Position numbers and translations under genes: made by a program. A stretch of 64,000 nucleotides of DNA from Paenibacillus aceris. Its GTDB lineage: Bacteria > Bacillota > Bacilli > Paenibacillales > NBRC-103111. Below are positions 33,470 to 43,400 of the stretch, piece after piece. The notes beneath the pieces were generated by a model. It was not told the origin of the DNA, searched no databases, and saw only the letters and a program-made list of their open reading frames with translations. Every line of letters starts with the position of its first letter. The stretch's first letter is position 1. The DNA lies in assembly GCF_017874035.1 (NCBI RefSeq), contig NZ_JAGGKV010000027.1:1-64000 (forward strand), read 5' to 3'.

Positions 33470-34759
33470 ATGACTAGAATCGTCTACAGGTTTATGAAAT
33501 ACAGCCTAGGTTTAGGTCTTTGTATGTCTGTATTGACGGGATGCTTCCAACGCTCAACGGCCAATCCTTCGATCGTTCCTACGTCTACTCAGACGGGGGC
33601 GCCTGTAAGTAGTTCGCCGGCTAGTCCATCTGCTGTACCGACACCAACACCGACAGTTGATCCTGTTCTGTCTATTCTCCAAGGCATGTCTGTGGATGAG
33701 AAAATAGGGCAGCTGATTTTTGCCGGAATTGATGGCTATGAAATGAACCAGCATACCCGTGAACTCATTGATTCCTATCATATCGGCGGTATGATTTTGT
33801 ACAAAACGAATGTGAAGGATACAGGGCAGTTAATTAAACTTGTTAATGCATTGAAGCAAAAGAATGCAGGGAATAAGCTGCCTCTCTGGCTCGGAGTCGA
33901 TGAAGAAGGCGGAAAAGTGACGCGTTTGCCGGATGAAATCACCAAAACACCTCCGAGTAAAGATATAGGAAACACGAAAAGTACGGAGTTCGCCTACGGT
34001 GTTGGCAGTCTGCTCGGGAAAGAGCTGAAAGCCTACGGCTTAAATGTTGATTTCGCACCTGTGCTCGATATTAACAGCAACCCTAATAATCCTGTCATCG
34101 GCGATCGATCCTTTGGCGCGAATGCGTCAATTGTCAGCTCCTTGGGCATTCAAACGATGAAAGGGCTGCAGGCTCAGAAAGTGATGCCTGTCGTTAAGCA
34201 TTTTCCGGGACATGGAGATACGTCCGTGGATTCGCATGTTCAGCTTCCTGTTGTGCAGAATGATCTGGCGAGACTGCGCAAGCTGGAACTACTGCCCTTT
34301 GCAGAAGCCTTTAAGCAGCAAGCGGATGCCGTTATGGTTGCCCATATCCTTCTGCCTAAAGTAGATGCCCAGAACCCGGCCTCCATGTCGAAGAAGATTA
34401 TGACAGACTTGCTGCGGCAGGAGATGGGATTCCAGGGACTAATCATGACAGATGATATGACGATGGGGGCCATTATTAAAGCGTATGATCTTGGGGAAGC
34501 TGCGGTGAAGTCGGTTCTTGCCGGATCGAATGTCGTGATGGTCGGGCATGATTACGAGAAGGTGGCAGCGGTCGCCCAAGCACTTCGCCGAGCGGTTGAA
34601 GAGAAGCGAATTCCCATAGAAACGATCGACCGAAGTGTCATTCAAGTTATGAAGCTAAAACAGAAATACCAGTTGAATGATACCGTTGTGAAAACGCCTG
34701 ACACGAAGCAAATCAATGCAGATGTAAAGCTCCTCTTGCAAAAATATCTGAACAAATGA
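33470..34759 (+). CDS. nagZ: Lipoprotein beta-N-acetylhexosaminidase, NagZ/GH3 type
   Basis: A 429-residue exported enzyme that would release N-acetylglucosamine from muropeptides or surface glycans. The signal ends in lipobox LTGC, followed by a Ser/Thr/Pro linker. The GH3 domain has GVDEEGGKVTRLP and the signature KHFPGHGDTSVDSH, whose His and Asp act as acid/base. The nucleophile region is LIMTDDMTMGAI. It is shorter than the two-domain YbbD/NagZ of B. subtilis, lacking a C-terminal domain. ATG follows GAGGGTGAG. Confidence 0.92.
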   Translation: MTRIVYRFMKYSLGLGLCMSVLTGCFQRSTANPSIVPTSTQTGAPVSSSPASPSAVPTPTPTVDPVLSILQGMSVDEKIGQLIFAGIDGYEMNQHTRELIDSYHIGGMILYKTNVKDTGQLIKLVNALKQKNAGNKLPLWLGVDEEGGKVTRLPDEITKTPPSKDIGNTKSTEFAYGVGSLLGKELKAYGLNVDFAPVLDINSNPNNPVIGDRSFGANASIVSSLGIQTMKGLQAQKVMPVVKHFPGHGDTSVDSHVQLPVVQNDLARLRKLELLPFAEAFKQQADAVMVAHILLPKVDAQNPASMSKKIMTDLLRQEMGFQGLIMTDDMTMGAIIKAYDLGEAAVKSVLAGSNVVMVGHDYEKVAAVAQALRRAVEEKRIPIETIDRSVIQVMKLKQKYQLNDTVVKTPDTKQINADVKLLLQKYLNK

Positions 34760-34808
34760 AAAAACCTTTATTTTCCTGGTCATCTGACTGGGGGATAAAG
34801 GTTTTTTT
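34758..34808. terminator. Bidirectional terminator
   Basis: AAAAAACCTTTAT (34759-34771) pairs with ATAAAGGTTTTTTT (34795-34808). It lies between the NagZ-type gene and the converging ATP-grasp gene. Confidence 0.9.
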
Positions 34809-34830
34809 GCTGTATCTCAGCATGCCGCGA

Positions 34831-35931
34831 TTAATAAACCGGCGTTCCGCCATCCAATAAAAATTTGGCATAGGCGATTGGTTTATAAAAGGTTGACTTC
34901 CACTCTTCCATCATATCGGCTTCCTTAAAGCTATAACGTTGATCTTTGCTATTGCATTCAATAAATAAAGGGAAGCCATGGCTGGTAAGTCCGATGTCGA
35001 GCCCTATATCAGCCAAATGAGGCAGTTCTGCACTTAAATGCTTGGCGACGCGCATCGTAAAATCAGTAATCTGCTGATAAACAGCTGTCGGATCGAGTGA
35101 CGGATATTCTCTTGCAAGAATATCCGGTAATCGCATGACTTCGCCGCCTTGCGCCACATTCGTAAGAAAGTGCTTTCGGGAAGCGACTTTCGCTACGATA
35201 CCTGTGATGCCCCATTCACCGCATTCATCGCGCTGGGCCGAAATGCGAAGATCAAACGGGCGGCCGTCATATAAAGCCAGAGGTAAGCATTGTTGGACGA
35301 TATAGGAGCGGTTCTTGAGCTTTTTTTGCAGGGAAATGGGCAGCTGTTTCGAAAAGCGAATTTGCCGCCAAATGCGATTGCTGATTCTCATGCTTGCCGG
35401 ATAGATGAGCCTCCACCCTGTTCCAAGTCGATCCATTTTCATAATACCACGGCCAATACTGGAATTCGTTGGCTTAATTATGAGTGAATCATAGGCATTC
35501 ATCATCATTCTTACATTTATCGGGTTTGCCGCATACGTACCAGGCATATGCGGCCGTATCGAGTCATTTTTGAGCAAGATTTGGTGGATAAGCAGCTTGC
35601 TGTAACGGTTCCAACGATTAAATAAAATGATACCGTGCTGCGTCCAGCTTTCCAACGTATCGTAAGAAGCATGATCCAAGTAAATGGCACGGTTATGAAT
35701 GACTTTGGGCAGATCGATCCATGCAAGGACGTAGTGTTCACCCGATGGGATGTAAGCGCGCACTTTCATCGTATCCATTCGAACGTCTTGAATGCGGAAA
35801 TAGCAAGGAATCACCCCATATTCTTTGCCAGCTTCACTGTAGTAATGGATAGCTTCATATATTGTCTTCCCCTGGGGAATGCCATCGAATAAGGTGTCGT
35901 TTACTAAAATACCCACATAGGGATTTTCCAT
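34831..35931 (-). CDS. YheC/YheD-type endospore coat-associated ATP-grasp protein
   Basis: A 366-residue protein. The N-terminal YVGILVNDTLFDGIPQGKTI and the ATP-grasp core match the YheC/YheD family, proteins of the B. subtilis spore coat. Core elements are IIKPTNSSIGRGIMKM, the FDLRISAQRD metal and substrate segment, and DIGLDIGLTSHGFPLFIECN. The family's ligation reaction is not established. ATG follows AAGGAA. A good sigma-K promoter lies about 60 bases upstream. Confidence 0.9.
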   Translation of the reverse strand: MENPYVGILVNDTLFDGIPQGKTIYEAIHYYSEAGKEYGVIPCYFRIQDVRMDTMKVRAYIPSGEHYVLAWIDLPKVIHNRAIYLDHASYDTLESWTQHGIILFNRWNRYSKLLIHQILLKNDSIRPHMPGTYAANPINVRMMMNAYDSLIIKPTNSSIGRGIMKMDRLGTGWRLIYPASMRISNRIWRQIRFSKQLPISLQKKLKNRSYIVQQCLPLALYDGRPFDLRISAQRDECGEWGITGIVAKVASRKHFLTNVAQGGEVMRLPDILAREYPSLDPTAVYQQITDFTMRVAKHLSAELPHLADIGLDIGLTSHGFPLFIECNSKDQRYSFKEADMMEEWKSTFYKPIAYAKFLLDGGTPVY

Positions 35932-35989
35932 TGCATTCCTTCCACTCCTTTACATTCAATTGACTGGCAGGCATTGCCTTTGCTTCATA

Positions 35990-36018
35990 TAGCTTATGGA
36001 AAAGCAGGGCTGCTTGTT
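35990..36018 (-). promoter_or_regulatory. Sigma-K-type promoter for the YheC/D gene
   Basis: On the minus strand: AACA (36018-36015), 17 bases after its AC core, then CATAAGCTA (35998-35990), a perfect -10. This is the best match in the window and precedes a coat-type gene. Confidence 0.62.
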
Positions 36019-36084
36019 TGTACGGATGCTGATAGACGCACAAGAAGATGTGACGTTTGCACAGGTTGAAGGGGCGAATACCCA

Positions 36085-36112
36085 GACTAACCCATAAAAT
36101 CCGCATATGTAT
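36085..36112 (+). promoter_or_regulatory. Candidate sigma-K promoter for the GT4 gene
   Basis: An AC core (36086-36087), 16 bases, then CATATGTAT (36104-36112), with seven of nine positions matching CATAnnnTA-like context. About 50 bases before the start codon. Confidence 0.4.
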
Positions 36113-36162
36113 AGAAAAGAGGCTGTAACAGGCATTTAACGGATACGGAAAGGGGCCAGAAG

Positions 36163-37338
36163 ATGTGCAGCTTACCGATCAAAGTAGCAATTGTAACACC
36201 CGGTACTTTCCCCATACCTTCAGGAACGAGCAGTTCTGTAGAAATGGTCGTTTATCATACAGCTAAGCAATTAGTTAAACATATGGGGGTTTACGTGCTT
36301 GGGCGTAAAACGCTTCATCAGCCGAGCCGTGAGATGAAAGAAGGTGTTCATTATTTACGTGTTCGATACGAGAAACCTGCTTCTTATATAGAGAGGGTAA
36401 GCCAGCAAATCAATCTGGTGAAACCGGCCTTTATTCAGGTTGAGAATCGGCCGCGTTTTGTACGGTATTTACGCAGGAAGCATCCGGGAGTAAAGATTAG
36501 TCTTATGCTTCATTCCACGTCTTTTATTTCGGGGCCGCATATCTCTGTTCGAGAGCTGTCGGCATGCCTTCGGGCAGCCAATATCATTGTGGTTAACAGT
36601 GATTTTCTAAAGCGGCTAATTCAGCGTAAAGTGCCAAGCTGCTCACATAAAATTGTGACCCAGCATCTTGGGGCGGATTTAACCCAATTTACGTCCAAAT
36701 GGACCCCGGAAGGAAGCGCGTCAGGCATGGCTTTGCTGAAAGAGCTAGGATATGAGGATAAGAAAATCATCTTATTTGTAGGGAGACTCATTCCGAAGAA
36801 AGGCGTACATCATCTCTTAGACGCCATGCTCCAAGTCGTCCAGACCGAGCCAAATGCGATCTTGCTTATTGTTGGCAGCGCCTACTATGGCAAAGAGGCG
36901 CAAACCGATTATGTCCGTAAATTACACAGAATGGGAAGCTCAATGCCGCAATATGTTCGTTTTATCCCTTACGTATCACATAACGATATTGCGAAATGGT
37001 ACCAGTCAGCAGACATCGTTGCCGTCCCATCTGCACCGAATGAAGCATTCGGTCTGGTGAATGTAGAGGCTATGGCAACGGGAGTGCCGGTTGTGGCAAC
37101 TCGTTCGGGAGGGATTCAGGAGGTTGTCGATCATGGTACAACCGGTTATTTGGTTGATTCGAACCAAATTGCAGAGGAGCTGCCTCGGTATCTGCTTCGA
37201 TTGCTGGGGGATGCGGAGCTTCGGCGGGTGATGGGAGAACAGGGGCTGCAAAGAGTGAGGCATATGTTTACATGGGAACGAAGCGCCGAACAATGGTTTG
37301 AACGATATCAGAGCATGAGGAGGCGCACGCCGAGGTGA
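36163..37338 (+). CDS. GT4 glycosyltransferase (YtcC/CotSA-like)
   Basis: A 391-residue soluble GT-B enzyme. VAIVTPGTFPIPSGTSSSVE carries the N-terminal acceptor loop. FVGRLIPKKGVHHLLDA begins the donor domain, and the EX7E motif is NEAFGLVNVEAM. It resembles the coat-linked YtcC and CotSA transferases. It lies divergent from the YheC/D gene and just upstream of the giant repeat protein, which it may help to modify (inference from position). Confidence 0.87.
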   Translation: MCSLPIKVAIVTPGTFPIPSGTSSSVEMVVYHTAKQLVKHMGVYVLGRKTLHQPSREMKEGVHYLRVRYEKPASYIERVSQQINLVKPAFIQVENRPRFVRYLRRKHPGVKISLMLHSTSFISGPHISVRELSACLRAANIIVVNSDFLKRLIQRKVPSCSHKIVTQHLGADLTQFTSKWTPEGSASGMALLKELGYEDKKIILFVGRLIPKKGVHHLLDAMLQVVQTEPNAILLIVGSAYYGKEAQTDYVRKLHRMGSSMPQYVRFIPYVSHNDIAKWYQSADIVAVPSAPNEAFGLVNVEAMATGVPVVATRSGGIQEVVDHGTTGYLVDSNQIAEELPRYLLRLLGDAELRRVMGEQGLQRVRHMFTWERSAEQWFERYQSMRRRTPR

Positions 37339-37499
37339 TCCTGGTGCATTAGAACCGCATCTGAATGACGATTCTTATTTCCGGGCGTATCAGAATCGCA
37401 TCTGGGTTAACGCACATTTTTAAGGGCGAACGTACATTTTATTGCATGCATGAATATGTTACAAATGACTAGATCATGAAGAGAAATGGAGAGGAGTCT

Positions 37500-40400
37500 A
37501 TGAGCAAACGGAATAGCAATCGTGGCGTCCCCCGAAAGCCGCAAGTGCAACGAGTGAATTCCTTTACGAACGAGCTGAAATGGTTGGATGAATCGGATTC
37601 CGCGCTTGCACAGCCTAAGCAAGAACGAGAGCAAAAGAACGCTGTTCAAGCCGTTGTCTCCACGAATGCAACCAAGATGATTCCCAAACCCAAGAAACCA
37701 GAAACACCTGCTTTGGAAAAAGAGAAACCGCAGCCTCAAAGCCCAGTACCGCCTAGCCATTCATCCAACCCTGCACCTCCGCTCATTATGTTGACAGAAC
37801 GGAGAGCCGGGATATCTTCCTTCCCTGTCATCTACACCGATGATATCGTTGAAGAAGCGATTACAGCAGAGAAAATTGCCAACCGGGCTGTGGACGAAAG
37901 TAAAATCAAACCTCAGAGCATTAGCACCAAGGTCATAAAAGATTTTGCAATCGACAACACGAAGTTAGCTACGGCTAGTGTGACCAGAGAGAAAATAGCA
38001 AACGGCGCTATCCATGATGAACATCTTGCGTTCCAGAGCATTTCCGGTGAGAAAATTCATAATCATACGATTTCCGGGGATAAGCTAATCGATAACAGTA
38101 TTACCGCGGATAAATTGGCGGATCAAGTCATTGATTCCATTAAATTAGCAAGCGGATCGATTTTATCGCACCATTTGTCAGAAATGGTGATCTCGACTGA
38201 ACTGATTGATGATCAGGCCGTCAGCTCTGAGAAAATACGCAGCGGAGCCATTCAATCCAAACATTTGTCGAATAAGATTATTGATACGGCTAAAATATCC
38301 GATGCTACGATCACAACGGATAAGCTGAGAGATCAATCCGTTACTCACGATAAAATTGCGGATGAAAGCGTTGGTTCCGTCCATTTACAGCACGATAGTA
38401 TACTCTTTCAGCATTTGGCTCCGGGGAGTGTTCAAAGCAGGACGATTAGTCCGTGTCAAATAAATGGTACTCATATTATTGATAACACCATTGAAGCCTT
38501 CCACTTACAACCAGAGTCTGTAACGGAAGATAAGCTCGCGCAGCGGGCTGTATCGGAGGAAAAAATCGCGGATCAAGCGGTTACCAGCACGAAAATAGCT
38601 AAGGAGTCTGTAGGATCCATCCATTTGAAAAAAGGCTCCATACAGGCTGCGCATATTGGCAGTGAAAGCATTACCGGTGAAAATATCGGAGCGGGTGAAA
38701 TTGGAACCGAGCATTTACGAAAAGGCTCCATCCAGTCTGATTTACTCCAGGATGCTTCGGTTACGGCGGAGAAGCTTGATGACGGCAGCGTCGAGTCAAG
38801 GCACATCCAAAAACAGTCCATCACGACGGAACATTTGGCGGAATTCTCGGTTACTACCTCTAATTTAGTTCCGGAGTCCATTACTTCCGAACAGTTGGCT
38901 ACGGCGAGCGTAGATTCCAACCATCTTAAGGATAGGAGCGTAACCTCAGAGAAAATTGTGCCTAGTGGCATAGGTGGGGAACATGTCCAGCTTGGTGCCA
39001 TAACCAGAGAGCACTTGGAGTTGCGTTCAATTGGAGAAGAACAACTGGGACTTTATGTGATCCATAGAGAGCATATCGCGAACGAAGAAATTACTACAAG
39101 GCAATTGCATGAAGAATCGGTAACGACCAGTAAAATTGCCGAAGAAGCGGTTACGAGCAATAAAATCGCTCCATTTACAGTTGAAACACGCCATTTACAA
39201 GAACATATCATTGAAGGCATTCATATTAAACCAGGCACGATTCGTTCCGAACACTTGGGTGATAATTCGATCAAATTGGACGTTTTTGCTGACCGAAGTT
39301 TGTCTGGTAAGAAGCTTGTGGAACAAACCGTCACCGAAGATCTAATTGCTAACAGCGCTGTAACTGAGCAAAAGATCGCTGCTAACGCAATCGCTCCGCA
39401 ACATTTGCAGGAAGGTGCTGTTCAGACATCCAGTATTCGAGATGGCGCTGTGCAGTCGTCTAAAATTGAAAACGAAGCGATAACGGAAATAAAGCTGGCA
39501 GATTTCAGTGTAACGGCAATCAAGCTTGCTGAAAAAGCAGTAAGTAGTGAACATATTCTGGACGGAGCGATAACGGCAGCTAAGCTTGCGAATGAAAGTA
39601 TTCATGGCAGCAAGCTGGTGGGCGGAGCCATTCATTCGCGTCATCTTGCGGATGATGCTGTATCCGGTTCGAAGTTGGCGCCAGGCAGTGTGGACAGCGG
39701 TAAACTGATTAGTGGTGCCGTACAGAACGAACATCTAGAAACTGGTGCAGTGAGTAGTGAGAAATTGGGAGAGGGCAGTGTAATCAGCAGTAAATTGGCG
39801 AGCGATGCTGTTAGGACTGAGCATATCGCCAACGAGGCTGTTACAGGAGCGAAATTAGCGCCGTGGAGTGTAGATAGCACCAAAGTTACGAATGGAGCTA
39901 TCGAAACGCAGCATCTTGCAGATGGTGCGGTTAGCGGAGAGAAGCTGAAGGAAGCTAGTGTAGATGGCAGTAAGCTGATGAATGAAGCCGTTCATACCGA
40001 GCATATCGCTGACGCAGCTGTAAGCGGAGCAAAACTGGCGGCGGGCAGTGTGGATAGCAGCAAGCTGGTAATCGGAACGATTGGCAGCGAGCTCCTTGCA
40101 GATGGCGCAGTAAGCAGGGAGAAGTTGGCATCAGGGAGCGTAGATGACAGCAAGATTGCTTATGGAGCAATCAGAGCCGAGCATCTTGCTGATGGCGCGG
40201 TAAGCGGATCGAAGTTATCGGCAGCCAGTGTGGATGGCAGTAAGCTTGCTAATGGTACTATCCAGGGTGAACATATCGCGGATGAAACGATTAGCGGCAG
40301 TAAGCTGGAAGCCGGAAGTATTGATGGCAGTAAGCTCGTGAGCGGAGAAATCAGAGGTGAGCACTTAGCTCTAAACAGCGTAGACGGCAGCAAACTGGCA

Positions 40401-43400
40401 GGCGGAAGTATTGAAAATCACCACATTTCGTATGGCGCTGTTAGCCGTGCTAAGCTTGCTGCGGGCAGTGTCGATGCCACCAAGCTAGTCAATGCATCGG
40501 TTGAGAACGATCATTTGGCTGACGGCGCAGTTACCAGTACTAAGCTGGCATCCGGCAGTGTTGACGCTAGCAAAATGACGAATAATTCGGTGTTTGGCAA
40601 ACATATCGCAGATGGAGCTGTAAGCTCGTCGAAGCTGGCAACAGCCAGTGTGGATGGCAGTAAACTGGCGTTGGGTTCTGTAAGCAGCGAGCATCTTGCC
40701 GATGAAGCCGTACATGGCGCGAAATTAGCCTCAGGCAGTGTAGACGGAAGCAAACTTGTAAATGATACGGTAACTCGTGAACATCTGCAAGACGGTGCGG
40801 TTGATGGAAGTAAATTGGCGTCTGAAAGCGTTGATGGATCTAAGCTGGCAGCTGGGGCTGTTAGTTATCTGCACTTGGAGAACGGTATTATCGACAGCAC
40901 CAAATTGGCAATTGGATCTGTAAGCAGCGAGCATCTCTTAGATGGTGCCATCAGCGGAGTAAAACTTATGCCAGGCAGTGTGAACGCAAGTAAGCTGGCA
41001 AGCGGAGCGGTGGAAGGCGAGCATCTCGCGGATGGCGCTATCCTTGGTTCCAAGTTGGCAGCCGCTAGTGTGGATGCCAGCAAGCTGGCCATAAACTCGA
41101 TTTTCGGGAAACATTTGGCTGACGCTGTCGTAAGCAATGCCAAATTGGCCGCAAACAGCGTGGATGGTACTAAACTGGCGCATGGAGCTGTTGGAGATTC
41201 CCATCTCATAGACGGTGCTATAAGTGGGGCTAAGCTGAAGGAAGGCAGCGTAGACAGCAGTAAACTGGCGATCGGAAGTATAACCAGTGAGCATTTGGCT
41301 GACGGTGCCATCAGCATGAGCAAGCTTGCCGAAGGCAGTATTTCGGGCTACATGCTGGCGGCGGGCGAGATAACCCGCGAGCATTTAATGGATGGAGCAG
41401 TCGATAGCCTAAAACTGGCAAGTGATGCTGTGCATGGTGAGCATCTGTCGAATGGGGCTGTAAGCAAAGCGAAGTTAGCGGAAGGCAGTGTAGACAGCAG
41501 CAAACTGACCACAAACAGTGTGCATAGCGAGCATCTGGCAGATGGCGCCGTGACTGGAGCGAAGTTAGCGGTGGGCAGCATTGATGCCAGTAAGTTGGCG
41601 AGCGGTTCTGTTTACGGTGAGCATATCGAAGATGGTGTCATAAGTGCCGCCAAACTAGCCGCAAACAGTGTGGACGGAAGCAAGCTGGCAAGTGGAGCTG
41701 TTAATAGCGATCATCTCGCAGACCGTTCAGTGACAACAGCAAAGCTGGCAGAAGGCAGTGTAGATGGAACCATACTCGCCAAAGGTGTCGTAAAGAATGA
41801 GCATCTGACAGATGCCTCGATTAGCGGAGCGAAGCTGTTAGCAGGCAGTGTAGATGCGAGCAGACTGGCTTATAATTCTGTCTACGGGGAGCATCTTGCA
41901 CTTGGTTCAGTAGGTGGATCGAAGCTAGAAGCAGGTAGTGTGGACGGAAGCAAGCTGGCTGCGTGGACCGTGAGCAGCGAGCATCTGGTAGATGGTGCCG
42001 TTACCGGTGAAAAGTTGGCCGCAGGCAGCGTAGACGGAAGCAAGCTAGTTCCGTGGATCGTGAGCAATGAACATCTCATAGACGGAGCAGTAGGCAGGGA
42101 GAAGCTGGCCGCAGGCAGTGTAGACGGAAGCAAGCTCTCTATAGGCAGCATAAGCGCGGAGCATCTAACAGATGGTGCGATCAATGGTGCAAAGTTAATG
42201 GCAGAGAGTGTGGATGCGAACAAACTAGCCCCAGGCGCAGTGAATGGCATACACCTTGCGGATGAAGTGATAGACAGTAGAAAGCTGACGAAGGAAGCTG
42301 TACATGGCGAACATTTGGTCGATGGAGCCGTTAGCAGAGCCAAGTTAGCTGAAGATAGTGTGGATAGCAGCAAACTGACCACAAACAGTGTGCACAGCGA
42401 ACATCTGGCAGATGGCGCCGTAACTGGAGCCAAGTTAGCGGTTGGCAGCATTGATGCCAGTAAGCTGGCGAGCGGTTCTGTTTATGGTGAGCATATCGAG
42501 AATGGTGTCATAAGTGCCGCGAAACTAGCCGCAAACAGTGTTGATGGAAGTAAGCTGGCAGATGGAGCTGTTAATAGCGATCATCTCGCAGACCACTCAG
42601 TGACGGCAGCAAAGCTGGCAGAGGGCAGTGTAGATGGAACTATCATCGGCAAAAGTGTCATTAAGGGAGAGCATTTAACCGACGCCTCGATTAGCGGAAA
42701 GAAGCTGATGGCAGGCAGTGTGGATGCCAGCAAGCTTGCCTATAATTCCGTTTACGGGGATCATCTGGCGTTTGGTTCCGTCAATGGATCGAAGTTAGCA
42801 GCCGGCAGTGTGGACGGAGTCAAGCTGGCCGCATTCGCAGTGAACAATGAACATCTTGTAGACGGAGCAGTGAGTGGCATAAAGCTGGCTGCCGATAGTG
42901 TAGATGGATCCAAGCTCACCAAAGGCAGCGTTAGCGCTGAGCATCTGGTAGATGGAACAATTAGCGGTGCGAAGCTAATGGCTGAGAGTGTGGACGCGTA
43001 CAAACTTGTTCCGGGGGCTGTGAATAAGAAACATCTTGCGGATGGTATCATAGACAGCTCGAAGTTAGTGGAAGGAGCAGTATGCGGCGAACATCTCGCT
43101 GACAGCTCTGTAAGCGGGTCAAAGCTGGCATGCGGCAGTGTGGATGGCACCAAATTAGTTCCTGGCTCAATAAGCGGCGAGCACATTGCGGATGGAGCCA
43201 TAAGCGTAGGTAAGCTTGCTGCTGGAAGCATAGATAGCAGTATGCTGGCATTCGGTGTGGTAAACGGCGCGCACCTGGCACTTGGAGCCGTGAGTGCAGC
43301 GAAACTGGCAAGCGGCAGTGTGGACGGAAGTAAACTGGCTAGCGAGGCCGTCAGTGACGAGCACATTGCAGACGGAGCTCTAAGCGGCTCCAAACTGGCT

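Noticed and set aside
40160-43393. Long antisense open frames opposite the repeat gene (for example 42761-43393 and 41882-42451)
   Set aside because: They arise because the repeat codons lack stops on the other strand; they have no ribosome sites and are low-complexity Ser/Ala/Pro text.
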